Shown here in pieces: positions 13,701 to 28,700 of a DNA stretch of 64,000 bases. The notes beneath the pieces were generated by a model that worked only from the letters and a program-made list of their open reading frames with translations, was not told the origin of the DNA and made no database searches. Source of the DNA: Acanthosoma haemorrhoidale (Eukaryota > Arthropoda > Insecta > Hemiptera > Acanthosomatidae); the NCBI GenBank assembly GCA_930367205.1, contig OV884015.1, forward strand, positions 76,585,341-76,649,340, in the 5' to 3' direction. Within the stretch, counting starts at the first letter, position 1; every line of letters begins with the position of its first letter. The position numbers and the translations under genes are program-made.

Positions 13701-16700
13701 TAATGCTCAGGACTAAAGGATATGCTCTGAAGTCTGGTATGCCTGTCTGCAACCATAGAGGAGAAATTTTTGCCTTATTTTATTGTGGAAGATCACAACC
13801 TGTTCCCCCTCGGCAAAGCTGTTGTCAGGGCTGTGATGCAGGTGCTGGCTTGGACTACTTTTGGCCAATGAGAAGCCAGCCCTCACTTAGCCCAAAGCAA
13901 GTTCAGAGAATCTCTGATATGATATGAGAACATCTATTCCGGCCTAGGCCCAGTATTCACAGTACAAATATGCAACAATGAAGGGAGTGCCTGTAGGATC
14001 GCCTTCTCAAAATGAACTAATTTATATCTATAAATAGTTTCATTGAAAATGAAATGTTAATTATGGAAGTTATACTCCTTCTCCAAACAAAGCTTTTACA
14101 GATTTTAATACTGTCTGATATGAACCATGACCCAAATTTAAAACTGTAAAATTTTGAAAAAAAAAATTGAGCAGACACATAGAGAGATACAAGAAAGTAC
14201 CTTCTCAAAAGTATAAACACTCCTCAATAAATAATTCATTTATTAATGATCATAATCATAAATGTTACTGACTAATGATAGAGATACCTCGCAAGTGTTG
14301 GAGAGAAATCTTTCAGGTCTTTGAGGCCAACTGGCTCCCCAAGAAGTTTTTTGTATAGCACCAATGGGAAAGGGAGATTGATAATAATAAAATTGTATAT
14401 TGCTAAACCACATAGCAAGCCTGAAAAGTGAAATAATATTTATCTAATTATACATATATAACTCTTAAAATATGTAGACATGTAGTCAGTCACATTTAAC
14501 ATTAAAAAATCACATTGAATAAAAATAACATTCAATTCAAGAGTGAATGCATCACACAAAGATTTTGTTATGACTCCAAAAACAATCTTAAAACGATTTT
14601 AATGTTTTTTTTGTAATTATAGTCTACTAAAGTCTCAAATCATATTATATAGTATAAATCAGGTCGTAGAGAGTTTTAATTTCATCCCTTAATCAAAATT
14701 GTTGAATTAAAAAAAATATTAACTAATTAATTAATGACACTTATGTTTATGGAGATGGCTATATTCTTCAAGTAAAAAATCTTTTGAAGTAATCTAATGT
14801 AATTTATAATGTTATGGTTGATAAAAATTTAGTATTTTTTACAGAAGTTCAACAGCAATAAAAAGTAATACAACAAAACTACAATCTTGTCATTACTTCA
14901 CCCAAAAACATTTCAAGAGGGTGAAACAATGAATACAGGCACCAGAATTTTTCAAATTTGATTTGAAAAGTCAAATCCTACAAAATGGATTGGTTCCTTG
15001 GTACTTTTCTTAGAAGATTAAAAAAAATCACACCCTGATGAATGTTAAACCAAATCAGAGAAACGGCTGTTTCGCACTGAGGTTCTTTAACTCATTTAAT
15101 TGTCCTTTTTTTCCAAGCACTTTACGTGAATGAAAATAAATGAAGTTGAAATGGACCTCTTGGTGGAATGGCCTAAATAAGTGACGTTGACAAAACTGAA
15201 TATGGCCCAATTTTTGTTTAAAGTTTAAGAGGGAAATAAAGGCTGCAATGACCACATAGGTTGAACTTCAAAAGGGAAAATCACAATTAGCCAAACGATT
15301 ACAGATAACACGTTAAGTTTAACCATCTACAAGCAAAAATTAATTGAAACTTGCAAATGCATACATACATAAGTAAATTATGTGCATACTGTAATTAAAA
15401 AAACATACATCTAAAAGAAATCAGATATGTTTTTGTCTTTGTCGGCCACCATGAAACGTAACCTCCCCTATTTGCACAAGATAGATTCAGCATTTGCGTA
15501 TTTGAATTTTCTGTGGTTTTTCTGGAACATAACCCTTGCAAATGTTTAGGGATTACTGTACTTAATTTAATATGCTTGCTATTAGGGTGGGTCTGACTAG
15601 TTACTTGAGTAAAAATTATGATTAGCTTTAACAATTGTTTAGAAAGAAATACAGAATTTTCCCTCAATATTGTAATGTTATTTTTAAAGAGTAATTTTTT
15701 ATATAAAATATTAAATGATATAAAATAATTTTGAACAAGTGAGTGGAACAGATGGGAAGAGTCAGCAATTGGAACACGTTAGAAGCCATGACTTCAGTTG
15801 TTTAGAGATGCTTTAAAGGAGAGGTTGTCTGAGAAGAAAATTGCATGAGAAGAAAGGCATTTATGACGATTTGTTGAAGATTGCTGATGGTCAAACATAT
15901 TTGACGTGAGGGACCTTAACTTCGTATTTCCTCATACATCATACTTCCTCGTTCCTCTTATTTCATTTCTTAATATCCTTGTATTTACTAAAATGTATAT
16001 GCTAAAGGATTTGCAGATTGGCAGAATCTATAGGAGTCTTTTGAAGCAGCATTATAATTGGAGCTTAGGGATCAACAAAACACATTATTTGAGCTGGAGC
16101 AAGACTAGTCAAGATGGAAAAATTGTGAAGAACTCAAAAGCAGTATGTGTTTTATTGTTAAATTTTAGTTATTTTATATTAAATATTTGGTTGCCAAGGA
16201 TCCTCCTGAGATATAATAAATTCAATGTTTCATCGATTTTTTTTTTACATTTGTAAATAAAGGTAACTTCATAGCATGTTATGTATTTTATATCTAATTT
16301 TAAAAATAAATTCAAAGATGTTAAAAAAAATAGGTTCCTAGCTCAACTTTTTAGCCATTTTTAAAGGTAAAAAACACAATTTTCAGAGACCAAGATCATT
16401 TATCAAATAAAATTTAAAGGAAAAAAGAATTTTTTTTTAAACAACTAAGCAGTACAAATTTACCTACCAACTAAATAATACATGATTTCATCCTCAAAGG
16501 AATCTTCTGAAAACCATATTGCTCTTGTTTCTTCATCAGATTTAAACATCCCATATTTTGGATCAAGAACTTCTTTCAAAAGTAGCAAGAAAAATTCCTT
16601 TTTTACACCACCAGCATCTTCTGCTTCCTCTCCAAGAAAATGAATCTGGAAAAGATGAGTAACGTTAAATTGATTTTATTAATATCAAGACACAGTATAG

Positions 16701-19700
16701 GTGAACAATGTTACCCAGCTATCTAAAGGTTGTCACTCTTTTATAACACCCATGGCTTAATTATTAACCTACACTTCCAGTGTGGCCAAACAGTGGTCTT
16801 ATATATGATATATCTAAAAAGTGGTAAAATTAAACAAAATAGTGCTCCTTCCATGATTTAATCAATCTGAAATTTTAAAGTTATATTAAGTGACAACCAT
16901 AACCTAGGTTGTATAACCTATAACCCATAACCTAGTTTAAGATGATCACCTGATAGGAAAAGTATAACGTGAACAATGTTGGACTCTCTTAATTTAAAGA
17001 TATTCCATTTCACAGCCTAAAAGCTGATTTAGATTTAAAGTTCTGATTTTTTCTTTCTATTTAAACACATAGTAAAGGTGGTAAGGCAAAAATATTCAAA
17101 GATGTTAAAAAAAAAAGAGGCTTTACTTATTATATTTCATTCAAACCAATATCAATAGGTTTTTAGGTGACCATTTTAGCTATTTGTAATGTTTTTTATC
17201 TGGCAAAAACACAATTTTCAGTGGTTAAGATTGTTTTAACAACTAAAATAAAATATTTTTGGCCAAAAATAATAAGTATAGAAAAACTCAACTTGGAACA
17301 CCTCATGACCATTCACCTTCTATATTAGTTTTTTAAATTTATAATTATTTCATAACTGATTTAACAAACCTTTCAGAGGTCCATAAAAAAGGGCAACATC
17401 AATGATTTTACACACCTTCAGAGGCTTCTTGTAATCCTTTTCACTATAGTTCGAAAGCTCCCTGATTGTATCTTCAACAATATTTTCCCTGCTAACTTGT
17501 AATTCAAGAAGAGGTTGAACAGGAAAGACAACGGGTGAGAACATCTGGTTCATAGCTTGTAGAGCTGCTTGTGAAACTGCATTATGCATCTGGAAATATA
17601 ATGGTATACTTCAAAATTTAACAATTTGATATGAAATATAAATATCCTAGTTGCTGAATCGCCTGTCTTCTTAAACAGACAGCAAAAGGATATCAGGGAC
17701 ATGCACACTATTCATAAAGTTACAATGTCTGTAACTTTTCATAGAGCCAACTTTTCCTTTTTCTGTGGAATGGGGTTTAAAAACTTTTATTTATTTATTT
17801 TTTTGAAATGCACTGCATTCACTTTTTAATAATTAAAAACAATGACTGAGTTCAGCTCACTTGAGGCATCAGACGTCACTTTAATCCTTGTGTTTACTAA
17901 TGGATTATTCTAAAATGAGTTCAGTGTAACTGAAATGCTAAATATTGATTATACTAACATTGGTTAAGAGATAGAAAGTCATAAACTATTTTGTGAAACT
18001 CAACAATGTGGAAGCTGGTTTAACTGAAAGAGCCATTGCTGAATCACTTAAAAAAGTTTTGTTAATCACTAAGGGGCACTAAGTAAGATACAGATGATGT
18101 TAGAGAACTATCAGGTTGGCCAAAAAGTCCATTCGGTTTTTGTCGCCACGAAACTTCAAGCAGTCTAATATGTAGCTAACTTCCTGAAGGATCATCCTGA
18201 AAATGGAAAACCAAAACGAACATTATCGACACCTCATGCTTTTTTATTTTAAAAAAGGCAAGAAAGCAGTGGCAACTTGCAGGAAGATATGCGCTGTATA
18301 GAGAGAGGATGCTGTTACAGAACGTGTGTGCTAGAAGTGGTTTTCAAGATTTCGATCGGGAAATTTTTCGGTTCTAGACGCACCTCGCTCTGGCCAGCCA
18401 ACTGAGATTAACAGCGACAAAGTGAAGGAATTAGTCGACAACAATCCCTGTTATACAACTAGGGAGATCGCAGTTATCCTCAAAATATCCAAATCGAGTG
18501 TTGAAAACCATCTTCATCAACTTAGCTACGTGAGCAGGCTCGATGTTTGGGTTCCCCATCAACTTAGTGAGGCTAACCTCGCCCAAAGGATTTCCATCTG
18601 CGATTCGTTGTGGAAACATGAAGAAAACGATCCTTTTTTGAAGAGAATGGTGACAGGGGATGAAAAGTGGATCGTCTATAACAATGTGGAGCCAAACGCT
18701 CATGGGGGAAGCTTGGCGAATTACCACAAACAAACCCCAAAGCAGGACTTCACCCAAAGGTTATGCTCTCGATTTGGTGGGATTGGAGGGGTGTTGTCTT
18801 TTACAAACTTGTTCCCACGAACAGGACCATCCATTCGGATGTGTACTGTGACCAGCTGGACAAATTAAATGCAGCGATCCACCAGAAGTGTCCAGAACTA
18901 GCCAACCATAAGGGGATTGTCTTCCATCACGACAATGCCCGACCACACACTTCTTTGCAGACGTGGCAGAAGTTACTGGAGCTTGGCTGGGAAGTTTTGG
19001 CGCACCCTCCATATTTGCCCGACCTTGCACCTTCAGATTTCCACCTGTTTTGGTCTCTTCGAAATTCATTGAATGGACAGACCTTCGACTCCGAAGAAGA
19101 TGTAAAAATCCACTTGGAAAATCTTTTTCCCAGTAAACACAGGAAATTCTTTGAGCATGGAATTATGAATCTGCCCATGAGATGGCAGAAGATACTGGAA
19201 CAAAATCGCAATTATATCATTGATTGAATAAATCACTTTGTGTTTAAAAGTTGTGTCTTATTTTCGCTTAAAAAACCGAACGGACTTTTTGGCCAACCTA
19301 TTACTTACCGTTGTGAGAACAATATAATTATACTTTTTTCTAAATTCGGTATCAGAGCAATAAATATACCTCATAACACAATGTGTCAACAGTAATACTT
19401 ACTTGCATAGATTGGTCGGTCTGAAGCAAGAGAGTTTTAGCCTGGGCATCAAATAAAAATGGGTAGTTACAGAAGTATTTTTTTCCACTCTGAAAAAAGT
19501 TAATTGTAGGCAATTTAACACTTAGGATAACTATGTAACAAGTAATGTAACAAAAAAAAGACTTCATCATTTTTTTCTTTGACTGATGAAAAATTAAAAT
19601 ACATTTTAAATAAAGATAATCCTACATTGTTATAAATCCTAAAAGATAGACTTTGCTGCATAGCTATCAATATTTATAATAGTGTGAGTAAAACAAATTT

Positions 19701-22700
19701 TATTAGTCCCCTCTGGTAATTATCAATTAAAACTAAATTAAGAATAGTATAAAAATTTTGTGAGGTTGGAGTTTGTTTGCATGGGGTGGCAGTTAAAAAA
19801 TGTAGAGGTTGTTAAAGTTTACATATGTCCTTCCTACATTCCAACAGCTCAATTTGCATACTAACATTTGGCACAATGGGATATATTTCAATTATTGGAG
19901 ATGATTTGCTCTTTTTCTAATAAAAAGCTAAAATACCAATTTTACCAAGAATTATCTCAGGCTAGACTGGTGAGATACTAACATATTATTATATGACCAG
20001 ATACACAACATTATTTAGTTAAGCTAATTAGCGATTTAACAATAAAGTGTAAACAGATTAATAGATTAAGTTAGCTGAAGGTTGTAAGATCTTTGTTATA
20101 CCATTGAGGGAGTATGGAATGAAATCCTTAGATTATAAAAACTGTGCCCATCTTGTAAATCTATAGTGTTATGGAATTTTTGAACCCTCAAACATAATCT
20201 TTGTGGTAAAGGTACACATAATATTCTTCCCATGTTCCATCAAGCTGGTTTGTGCAACAAAAAGTTGAATGATATTGAATCTATGTCGATCCTTCCACTA
20301 AGTTTGGTTCTTTTGGTCTGCTGTATTATAATGAAATAAACCAGAAAGTCTAAATGATAATCAGTATTTATCTCTTTTATTCGAGTGGGGATTGAGTCAC
20401 CACTGTTTCAATCTAGCTCAGATCTTTTGAGAAACACACAAAAGCATGGTCCAACTGAAGTATGTAAGACAATGCCTTGATGTGATTCAGTGAAAATGGA
20501 TAGTGCAAAAAAGGATTAAAACATTAGTTGCAAGTTATTTAATTGTTCATCCAACATATAATATGAATAAGAAGAATTTATTCTTTCCCTTTTAATTATT
20601 TATTTTCAAGGTTTCTTTAAAATTTATTGAACACCACAAACACTCAGCACACCTAATTACTCATTGCTTATTATGCACTCGAATGAGATTATGATTCAAG
20701 AAAAACTAGCAGAAAAAATGTTAATGTTTCAATGCAAGTCATAAAGTTTATGTTAAATGTGTTTGTTAACCATGTCGAAATCATCATGTTTTTTTTAATA
20801 TAGAAAAGGTCTCATGACCTCTATCTACATCAGTCTACTTTATTTTATTTTTATTAATGTTATATGAAGAGGTCACATACGAAGGGGTATAAGTGACAAA
20901 GTTTAGAGAAAATGGAGCAAAATGTTAAAATTGTTTATTTTCACGAAATAACTGAGGTGCTATAAATGACATTCTCTCCATGTCTAAAAATATAATATTG
21001 AAGGATAATTTAAAAAATTGGAATGTAAATCAGAAATTCTGATTAAAAAATGGAGTTTTAATTAAATTCAAAACAATTGCTTTTTATTTCTGATGGTGAG
21101 CTAGCTGTTCGATGTATTTTATAGATAGGATATCTTCCCACAATATTATTTTTAATGTTCAGAGTACTTTCAACAATAAAAATTACATCGTGGCAAACAA
21201 AAATATCCTATCTATCTTTAATTGCTTTTTATATAAAATAGCACACTTTTGGTCCTTTTGGGTAATTACCAATAAGTAAAGTATATATTGTTAAATGACA
21301 AAAAAAATACATATAAACGAATCATACTTACATAGAAACCATATGCTTAAATGTTATAGAATTTACTGTGCAGCTGAAAAACAAATGCTTTTCAATAAGA
21401 TAGTTAGCATTGTTAAGCCACCAGAAGCCATAATATTTCTTTTATCGTATCTATACAGAAAGAAACTAATAGTAATTCTCAAAATTTTTTCCGATCATTA
21501 ATGTATTATGATAAACACAAAATATTTTCATTTTAGTAGATTGAAGTGGATGCCACAAACGAGGGCCACGAGTAAATACAAAAAAGACCAAAAGCGGCCC
21601 ATGGGTTTCTCATCTTTGGCCTTGATTTTCTAAAACCTATAATCAAAAAAGGTAATATCAATAATTTTCCAAATATAAATTTTAAGTATATAAATTAATT
21701 CAAATAACAGTAATATCCCAAAAAATTAGGTTTTTTTAAACATGTGCATTCAAATTTGGGAGACATGATTGCATCTAACATATACAATAACAAAAAGCTA
21801 TACAGGTATATTAAAAAGTACTAAGAATTATTGCACCAAGAAATATGCTTGAAACTTGTCGTATATTATAATTGAATTCATGTTGAAGGAGAGAGAACAT
21901 GTATTAATAACATTTGCATTTAGTTGTGGCTTATAATCTTGGTACAATAAGCATTTGAAATTATTTTATTTTTTGCTTCACCACAAATCCCAAAATTGTA
22001 GCTTGTATTTGGTGTGGGCAAACAAATACTCTACATACAAAAAAAGTGAGATAACTAGAATTAATAAAATCTTGATTAGTATATTAAAATTCCCCAAGTT
22101 CAAAGTTAGTATTCAGATAGGGTTCATGGTTTTTTGAAATTATGAAATAAAGCTACTTGAGACACGAAATGACTATTCTCCCGAGTTATCCCCAGCATTG
22201 GAAAATTGCACCTTGTTTGCTTTTTCCTATTTTCTAGAATCAACGTTTATAATTTTAGAAAACTATTTTATTTTTTTTTATATAAATCCTTAGGTCTATA
22301 TAACCATTTACTTGGAACTAAAGAACTGAATAATAAAAATAATTTATCAAACCATTATTAAGAAGGAAGAGAAGGAGGAATGAGTGACTAAAAACAAATG
22401 ACAAAATAACATTTTTTATGAAAAAGGAACTAAAAAAAAGGGACAAAACACTATATAAACCAGTAAATTGATACTAATGTGAATACAGAACAAATAACTT
22501 AACTCATTAACAGGAAATTCCTAAAAAAGGGAATTTACTTGATGTTAATTTTCAAGTTGCAATTTTGATACTTAGGAGCAAACCACCTCCTTTTCACCTA
22601 AAAGGAGGTGATAGAACCAACTTTATATAAAAGGAATCCAATATGTATTAATACCAGGTTTCTATGGAAGAATGCACATGTACCTTATGTTTGGGACATT

Positions 22701-25700
22701 TACTTTTATTAAAATTGTTATACTTAAAATTTATACTTATAAAATTATAAATAACACTACCTACTTTGGTAATAGGTCTTAACACACACACTTCCGTTAT
22801 ATATATAAGGGGCATGCACATAAATTTATGGATTTTCTTAATTTACAGATATACATAAAAAAAAAAAAAAAAATAATGCATCCATTGCGCAAATATACAT
22901 AAGCAAATGTCTCTTTTTAATTTAAGGACCATACTTGGAAAATAATAATTAAAAAAATGTAATTGGAAACCATACAATGAAACAAGTGTAAAACAGTCTA
23001 AAGCAAGTTGGACTGGTGTCCGAATTGTAAGAAACATTCAGTAAACATGAATTGCTATAGTTAATTTACTCTTTTGAGTTTTATCACAGAAGATAGTTTT
23101 GTGGTACTAAGAAGTAGTAATGGACTTGTTTGATGTTTATAAGGAAACAGAAAATAAGGCGCAACATACTGTAATGTTATTTTTAACAAGTGATTTAAAA
23201 GAAGGATAATATAAAATAAATTATAAAAAGTTTAAATCCAAAACAAGTGAATGTATGTGAGTAATTGGAACAGCTGAAAGGAAGGTTGGGACTGGTTACT
23301 GGAGTGGAGCAGTTGTTGAGAGAGTCTTTAAAGGAGAGGTATTGATGATAATTTATACCAGTTTGTGGATGGTCAAACATATTTGACATGAGGGCCCTTA
23401 CATGTACGGTGTCTAACCTCAGTAGCAGCACATGCCATCATACAACCTCATACATCATATGTGCACAGTCTACAGGGCATTGGGCAACATTATATTTTTG
23501 AGCATCACAAAACTCATTACTTGGATGAAGCAAGGCAAGCATTCGACAGAAACTTTGTAAAAAACTGTATATGATTAATTTTTTTTTCTTCATGTAAATG
23601 TTTGGTTTGAGATTTAATCAAATCCCTGCTTTTGAGATGGATCCCGATTGGTAAGGATGACTTCGACTCACAGTCCAACAATGGTTCGGCCTAATGTTGC
23701 CACAAGTAGGTGAGGCAGACTTTTACCACATTAGCACATGTGCCCCAACATATGACAGACAGCGTCTGCCTGAAGTTCCCAGTGAGTAGTAGTAATCTTA
23801 CTCAGCAGATGCTTACTACTTATTGTTTGTACTTAGTATGCCAACACTTTACTGTAGATAAACATCACACTTTAAAATATCTGTTTTGCTAAGAGGAGGG
23901 AGGTGTATTTGAAGGGTTCTGTACTTTACCAGTAGTAAAATAAACTCGTTGACCCTCATGAGATGGACAGTACGATGCATGACGGGTGATAAAGATTACA
24001 CATTCAAGTGGGCCATCATACTTTTGGGACCGGAAAGGATTGTACAGTACAGTCACCCAACACAACTCTTAAAACATATTTGACTGATACGGAATAATAA
24101 CTAATATATGGGTTTAGGCCTCCGGCCAGTTATAGGTAGGTTGCTTAGAAGTTAATTTTTTCAAAAAGGATTTTATAATGAAGCCCTACAGTAAAAGAAG
24201 AATCACCATGCAAAAAGAGAGTAGAAGACGATCCAATATGTGGCAATAAACATGTTTTGGTCCAAGGTCTCTTAGAATCTGGAGTTTTGAAAACCCTTTC
24301 TTTGTGAACATTGACACATGAGACATTCCACAATTTGAAATTTCAGTGCTCTATGACTCGTTACCTTATAAATAAACTGATAAATGGGTATAGGATTTAG
24401 ATTGATTTAAGGTCTCCAAGGAGTAGAATTTTTTTCAAAACATGTTTTAGTGCACTTCTACAGAATAAGAAGAATCCCCCTGCAAAATTTCTGATTCCTA
24501 GACCTTATTCTTGAGCCACATAGATCAAGAAATGAGTGGTATCTGATTTTATAAACATAGACCAAGGTAACAGTAAACCTGCATTTATTCAGAGCTACTG
24601 TACAACTCCTTATTTAATTTTCACTATTTATGAGACACGAGTAAAATAACCCTTGCAACTATTGGCTTATACATTGCTGCCTGTATGTTTTCAAGATGAT
24701 ATAAAAAATTACTTACTTAAATTATGAAGTTTGGCTGCACAGGAACAAGATATGTATTGTGCCAACTTCTTCACCATGAATAAATAAAAGTTACCCTCTT
24801 CACGGGTAACACCCTCCTATGTTTCCATATTTTAATAATAAATCTTCGGCATCAGTTAAGAGAGGGGGTAGTAGTACACATAGTTGACAACATGGCCGGG
24901 GCTCACTAAGGGCATAGCCTGGACTCTGACCTGCCTATATAAGGCTGAACTTCTGAGCTTTTTCATTCAGTTGGAAGCCGACACTTGAAGTGAACACTGC
25001 TCTCTCTCTCTCTCTCTCTCTCTGCAATGGTGCTTGTTGCTCTTTTCGAACCATGGCTTTCTTATTTAAATACCTCTGCACCTCTCTTTCCTAACCTTGC
25101 TATGTTTTAGTCTGGGGTTGTCAGACCTCATAATTTCCTAGTGGGATTCTCTGGCGGTGCCTTGCTAAAAGTGGAACATCCTTGGAAGGGATCACTTCCA
25201 TGCAGACGAAACGACGGTCTCTGGGGCCCTACAAACATACCTAGTAGTGTCTCCCCCAGCGATCCAGTTTGTTTCTTTTCCAGTTCACATTCGCCTTTGG
25301 GATCCGGACGGTTATTGCCTACCCACAGAAACCGAGTGTGAACTCGCGGTCATTCCACAACATAAACTACCTATAAAACCTAGCCTGTACCTCTTCTCCT
25401 GATTATAGTGCACTGTCAGGGCACACCTTCTGAGATCTTATGGAGTCAGATCAATAAACAAAATACGAATTAAGCTGCTTGCCGACTAGGCCACCAGCAA
25501 AGGTCAAAGACCACAGGTGTACCCATTTTCTCTTTCTCAATGCCCGCCAGGCAGTGGCCGGGTCGAGACCTCTTCCCGCGGGCGCTACCCGACAATGAGT
25601 TGACAACTTTTCTAATGCAACAAAATGAGAATACAAACATTGCTTTAATAGTATTGGGTTAAAAACATTGGTCCATAGTTTTATTTTAATAATAATTAGG

Positions 25701-28700
25701 TTTAATTCATACAGCTTACTAACCCTAGATTTGGGGTCTTCTGTTGACCATCGTACATAATCAACTCGAATATCGACTACATCAGAAAGTTCTGGTATGT
25801 GAAATATTTCATAATTGAGTTTCTTCTCATCTGACCTCAGGTTATTTATTTTGGACAGATTTGCAAGTAGATCTAGTGAATTTATAACAGTACTTTCACA
25901 ATGATTTAGATCCCATTGCTGAAAATAAAATTACAAATTAATAAAACAGACATTATTAAATTAGTTTAGTAAAATAGTTAACTTATAATATGTAATGATC
26001 GGTATCGGATCATTTCTTATATGAAATAGGTAATTCGAATGTTGAATTTTGTTTTGTAAGTACTTAAAATAAGAGGAGTACACTTAGAAGCTAATAGAAT
26101 TAATAAGTTGGAAAAGTAATAGTGTTAGCCGTTCGGGAATGTCAACTTAGCTTTAAAAAATCAGCTAGAGATTAAACAAAAAAGTCACCATATGGAGAGG
26201 AGAGATAAAGGAAAGCAAACCGACATTTTCATAAGAAGGGAGAAGAGATATAATAAACCAGCATGGCATATCACTACGAGGGTGGTCTGAAAAGTTTCCA
26301 ACCTAACTAAGCTTTTATTTTAGCTTTTATTTATTTTATTATCATCTTCATGTTGAGGTTGGAAACTTTTCAGACCACCTGTGTAAACTCATGCTTATTG
26401 CATATTCAAGAAATTCCATGATAAGCTGGTCTATAGTGAACTATGATAATGCATTGAAAATAAATAAACCACAAGAAAGGTTTTAGATTATTGTAAACCA
26501 GACAGTTTTTAATGGATTAAAATTATTACTCTACTTAAGTATTTTGTTTTGTAAATAACACAGAATTTAGTCTTTCCACAAGTTTGTATTTCTATTTCAT
26601 AAAGGCTTTCAGCAGCCTATACTGCCACTCCAGCCATGCTAATATTAGCAACATTCTGAGCACTTAAGCACTAGTAATTTAATTTCCTTAATTTAAACCC
26701 ATGACCAACAATTAAACCATAATATTTAATTTTGAGTATAATATGAAATTTCCAAATAAAAAAGAAGAGAACATGAAAAATATTGCATAATAAATAAACT
26801 AATTCGTTAAAATAAAAAATTTACTTTACACTGTTTGATATAATTTGTTAAAATGTTATCTTTTTTAAAAATCCAATGATTTTTATGTTCATCCCCTTTA
26901 TTATTTAAATTAATTTTAAAATTTCAGTTCAAATTATTATTAGACCATTGAGGATTCCTTTAATAGGAATTACAAAAGATGTGATATTATATTTTATATT
27001 ATATCATAGACAAAAAATTATAAATTTTTTCTTACAATTATTATATATTATAATTATCAATTATATACAACTATGGAAGTAAACAGTATCTTACATTATT
27101 TTATCGGGCAATGATAGTTTCATGTGAGAAACAACTAAGAGGATATTAAAATTTTACAGTTCTCTTCTATTTTGTATTATTTTTTTTTAAGACATATTTT
27201 ATGTTGTCACATTCAAACTCACACACTTGTAAGTAGGCAGGATTTCTTTCCTTCACCTAAAGTTTGAGAAAGTTAATATAATATTTTTTCTCCCACTCAG
27301 ATGAACTTTCACGAATACTAATACAATAAAGTTTGGTTTCGGCTTTGTGCCATGGACCTGAGCAGGTAATCATATCACTTCCAAGTTTATGCCGAGTTGC
27401 TCAACTAATTGAACTTGTACACGGGAAACATTGAAAATTGTAAATTCTTTTCACACCTTTATTTATTAATAAATAAGGACATATTAAGGATATTTTTACT
27501 TCTTTGCTCTTTCCTAAAATAAAAGCAATGTCATCATTACTCCTGAAATTCTCTAACTTTCTATGGAGTGGATGATATTTGAATAATTTACATTGAGTAT
27601 ATTGTTGATATTATTTTGAGGTTTTCCAAGGTTGTGATTTAGTTCTGAAATCGGTGAGGTGCTAATTAACTTTCAGTGAAATGTTGACTCAAAGTATACG
27701 ATACTACTGTCCGTTCACCAAGAGAATGCTGAGTAGTGTGGCATGGACTATCCAATGGTCCCTTACATTTTACCCCCACCTGCCTTACTAATTCATTGTA
27801 CACCGACCTACTGACATGACCGATCTTTCAATTATGATTTCTTGATTGACATTCATGATGATGATGACATTTTTTCTTCTTCCAAATTTATTTTAGGTTC
27901 ACATTTCAACAGCATGCTCTTAGCTAATATAGTGGAGTAAGAGGACTGATATAAAATTATACAAAAGGAAATTAATAAAAATGTTAAACAATAGTATATC
28001 TCCCCTTAACCGGCCTAAGATCAATCTGCGTACTAGGGTGATAGTTGTCAGGATAGTCAGGGATGGTGGAAAGTATGCCTGACATGAAAAATTAAACCAG
28101 CTTTTAGAAGAATGGAACTGAAGAAACTAAAGCTTGTAATATGATCGATGGACCAATACAAATGAGAAAACATGCAGAATAGGCCATGAAAGAATGATGT
28201 GATGTGATGACCACATAGAAAGCGAAGGAACGACTATACTTTGGTTAGCTGAAAAATTATGTTCTTATGCTACATGCAAGGGGACCACTGGCAGGATAAC
28301 ATTAAGAGTGAAAAGAAACACATGAATTGTTATACTTTACCCCTTATTATACAAAATAGTAAATATTATTTACGTAGTCCATGCTCATATATGGTGAAGC
28401 CTTCAGGAGAAGAATTGCAACACTTTTGTAGATCCTTATTAATCTCTCTAAGTATTCGTCAGGTGCAAATTGATACCAGTTATCTACAAAGTAACCATAG
28501 TGGGTATTAAAAAATTATTATTATAAACAATTTGTTATAATTACATCTGGTTATATACGTTTAATTGCAATAATATAGGTTTATTTGGAATAAAATCAGT
28601 GCAAACTTATTAAAAATATTTTTTGGCACTATAATATAGGAAATTCACTAGTATGTTTTCTTTCTGCCATACATCAACTATAAATTATGCAGGAATTTGT

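Larger units (their letters stand above)
7753..17415 (-). other. HERC4 introns 15-20
   Basis: Between the listed exons, DNA is AT-rich and mostly featureless apart from the inverted-repeat element (9764-10694), the candidate solo LTR (11625-12358), the GC-richer island (13590-14010) and repeat copy 1 (15655-15960). About 9100-9700 is also somewhat GC-richer, with no recognised content. Confidence 0.6.
24845..25610 (+). mobile_element. Candidate solo LTR or promoter-bearing repeat
   Basis: GC-richer block inside an AT-rich HERC4 intron. It has TATATAAG at 24936-24943, an insect-type initiator TCAGTT about 30 bases on (24967-24972), a (TC)11 run at 25001-25022, and AATAAA at 25453-25458. GTTGACAAC occurs near both ends (about 24884 and 25599). 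The arrangement fits U3-R-U5, but exact ends and a target duplication were not found. The open frames inside show no domain. Confidence 0.4.
19490..25723 (-). other. HERC4 intron 13 (6.2 kb)
   Basis: The longest intron. It contains repeat copy 2, the hairpin at 22584 and the candidate solo LTR at 24845-25610. The rest, including 19490-22500, shows no gene or element that I can name. Confidence 0.6.

Noticed and set aside
15906..16256. 116-codon + strand frame
   Set aside because: It starts inside an interspersed repeat within a HERC4 intron, is hydrophobic and AT-driven, and has no motif or splice context.
18431..19211. Minus-strand frames opposite the mariner transposase
   Set aside because: Shadows of the transposase in other frames; the + strand carries the DD34D motifs.
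22584..22610. Hairpin considered as a transcription terminator or small RNA
   Set aside because: Eukaryotic intron, with no Pol III signals or T-tract; only a hairpin can be claimed.
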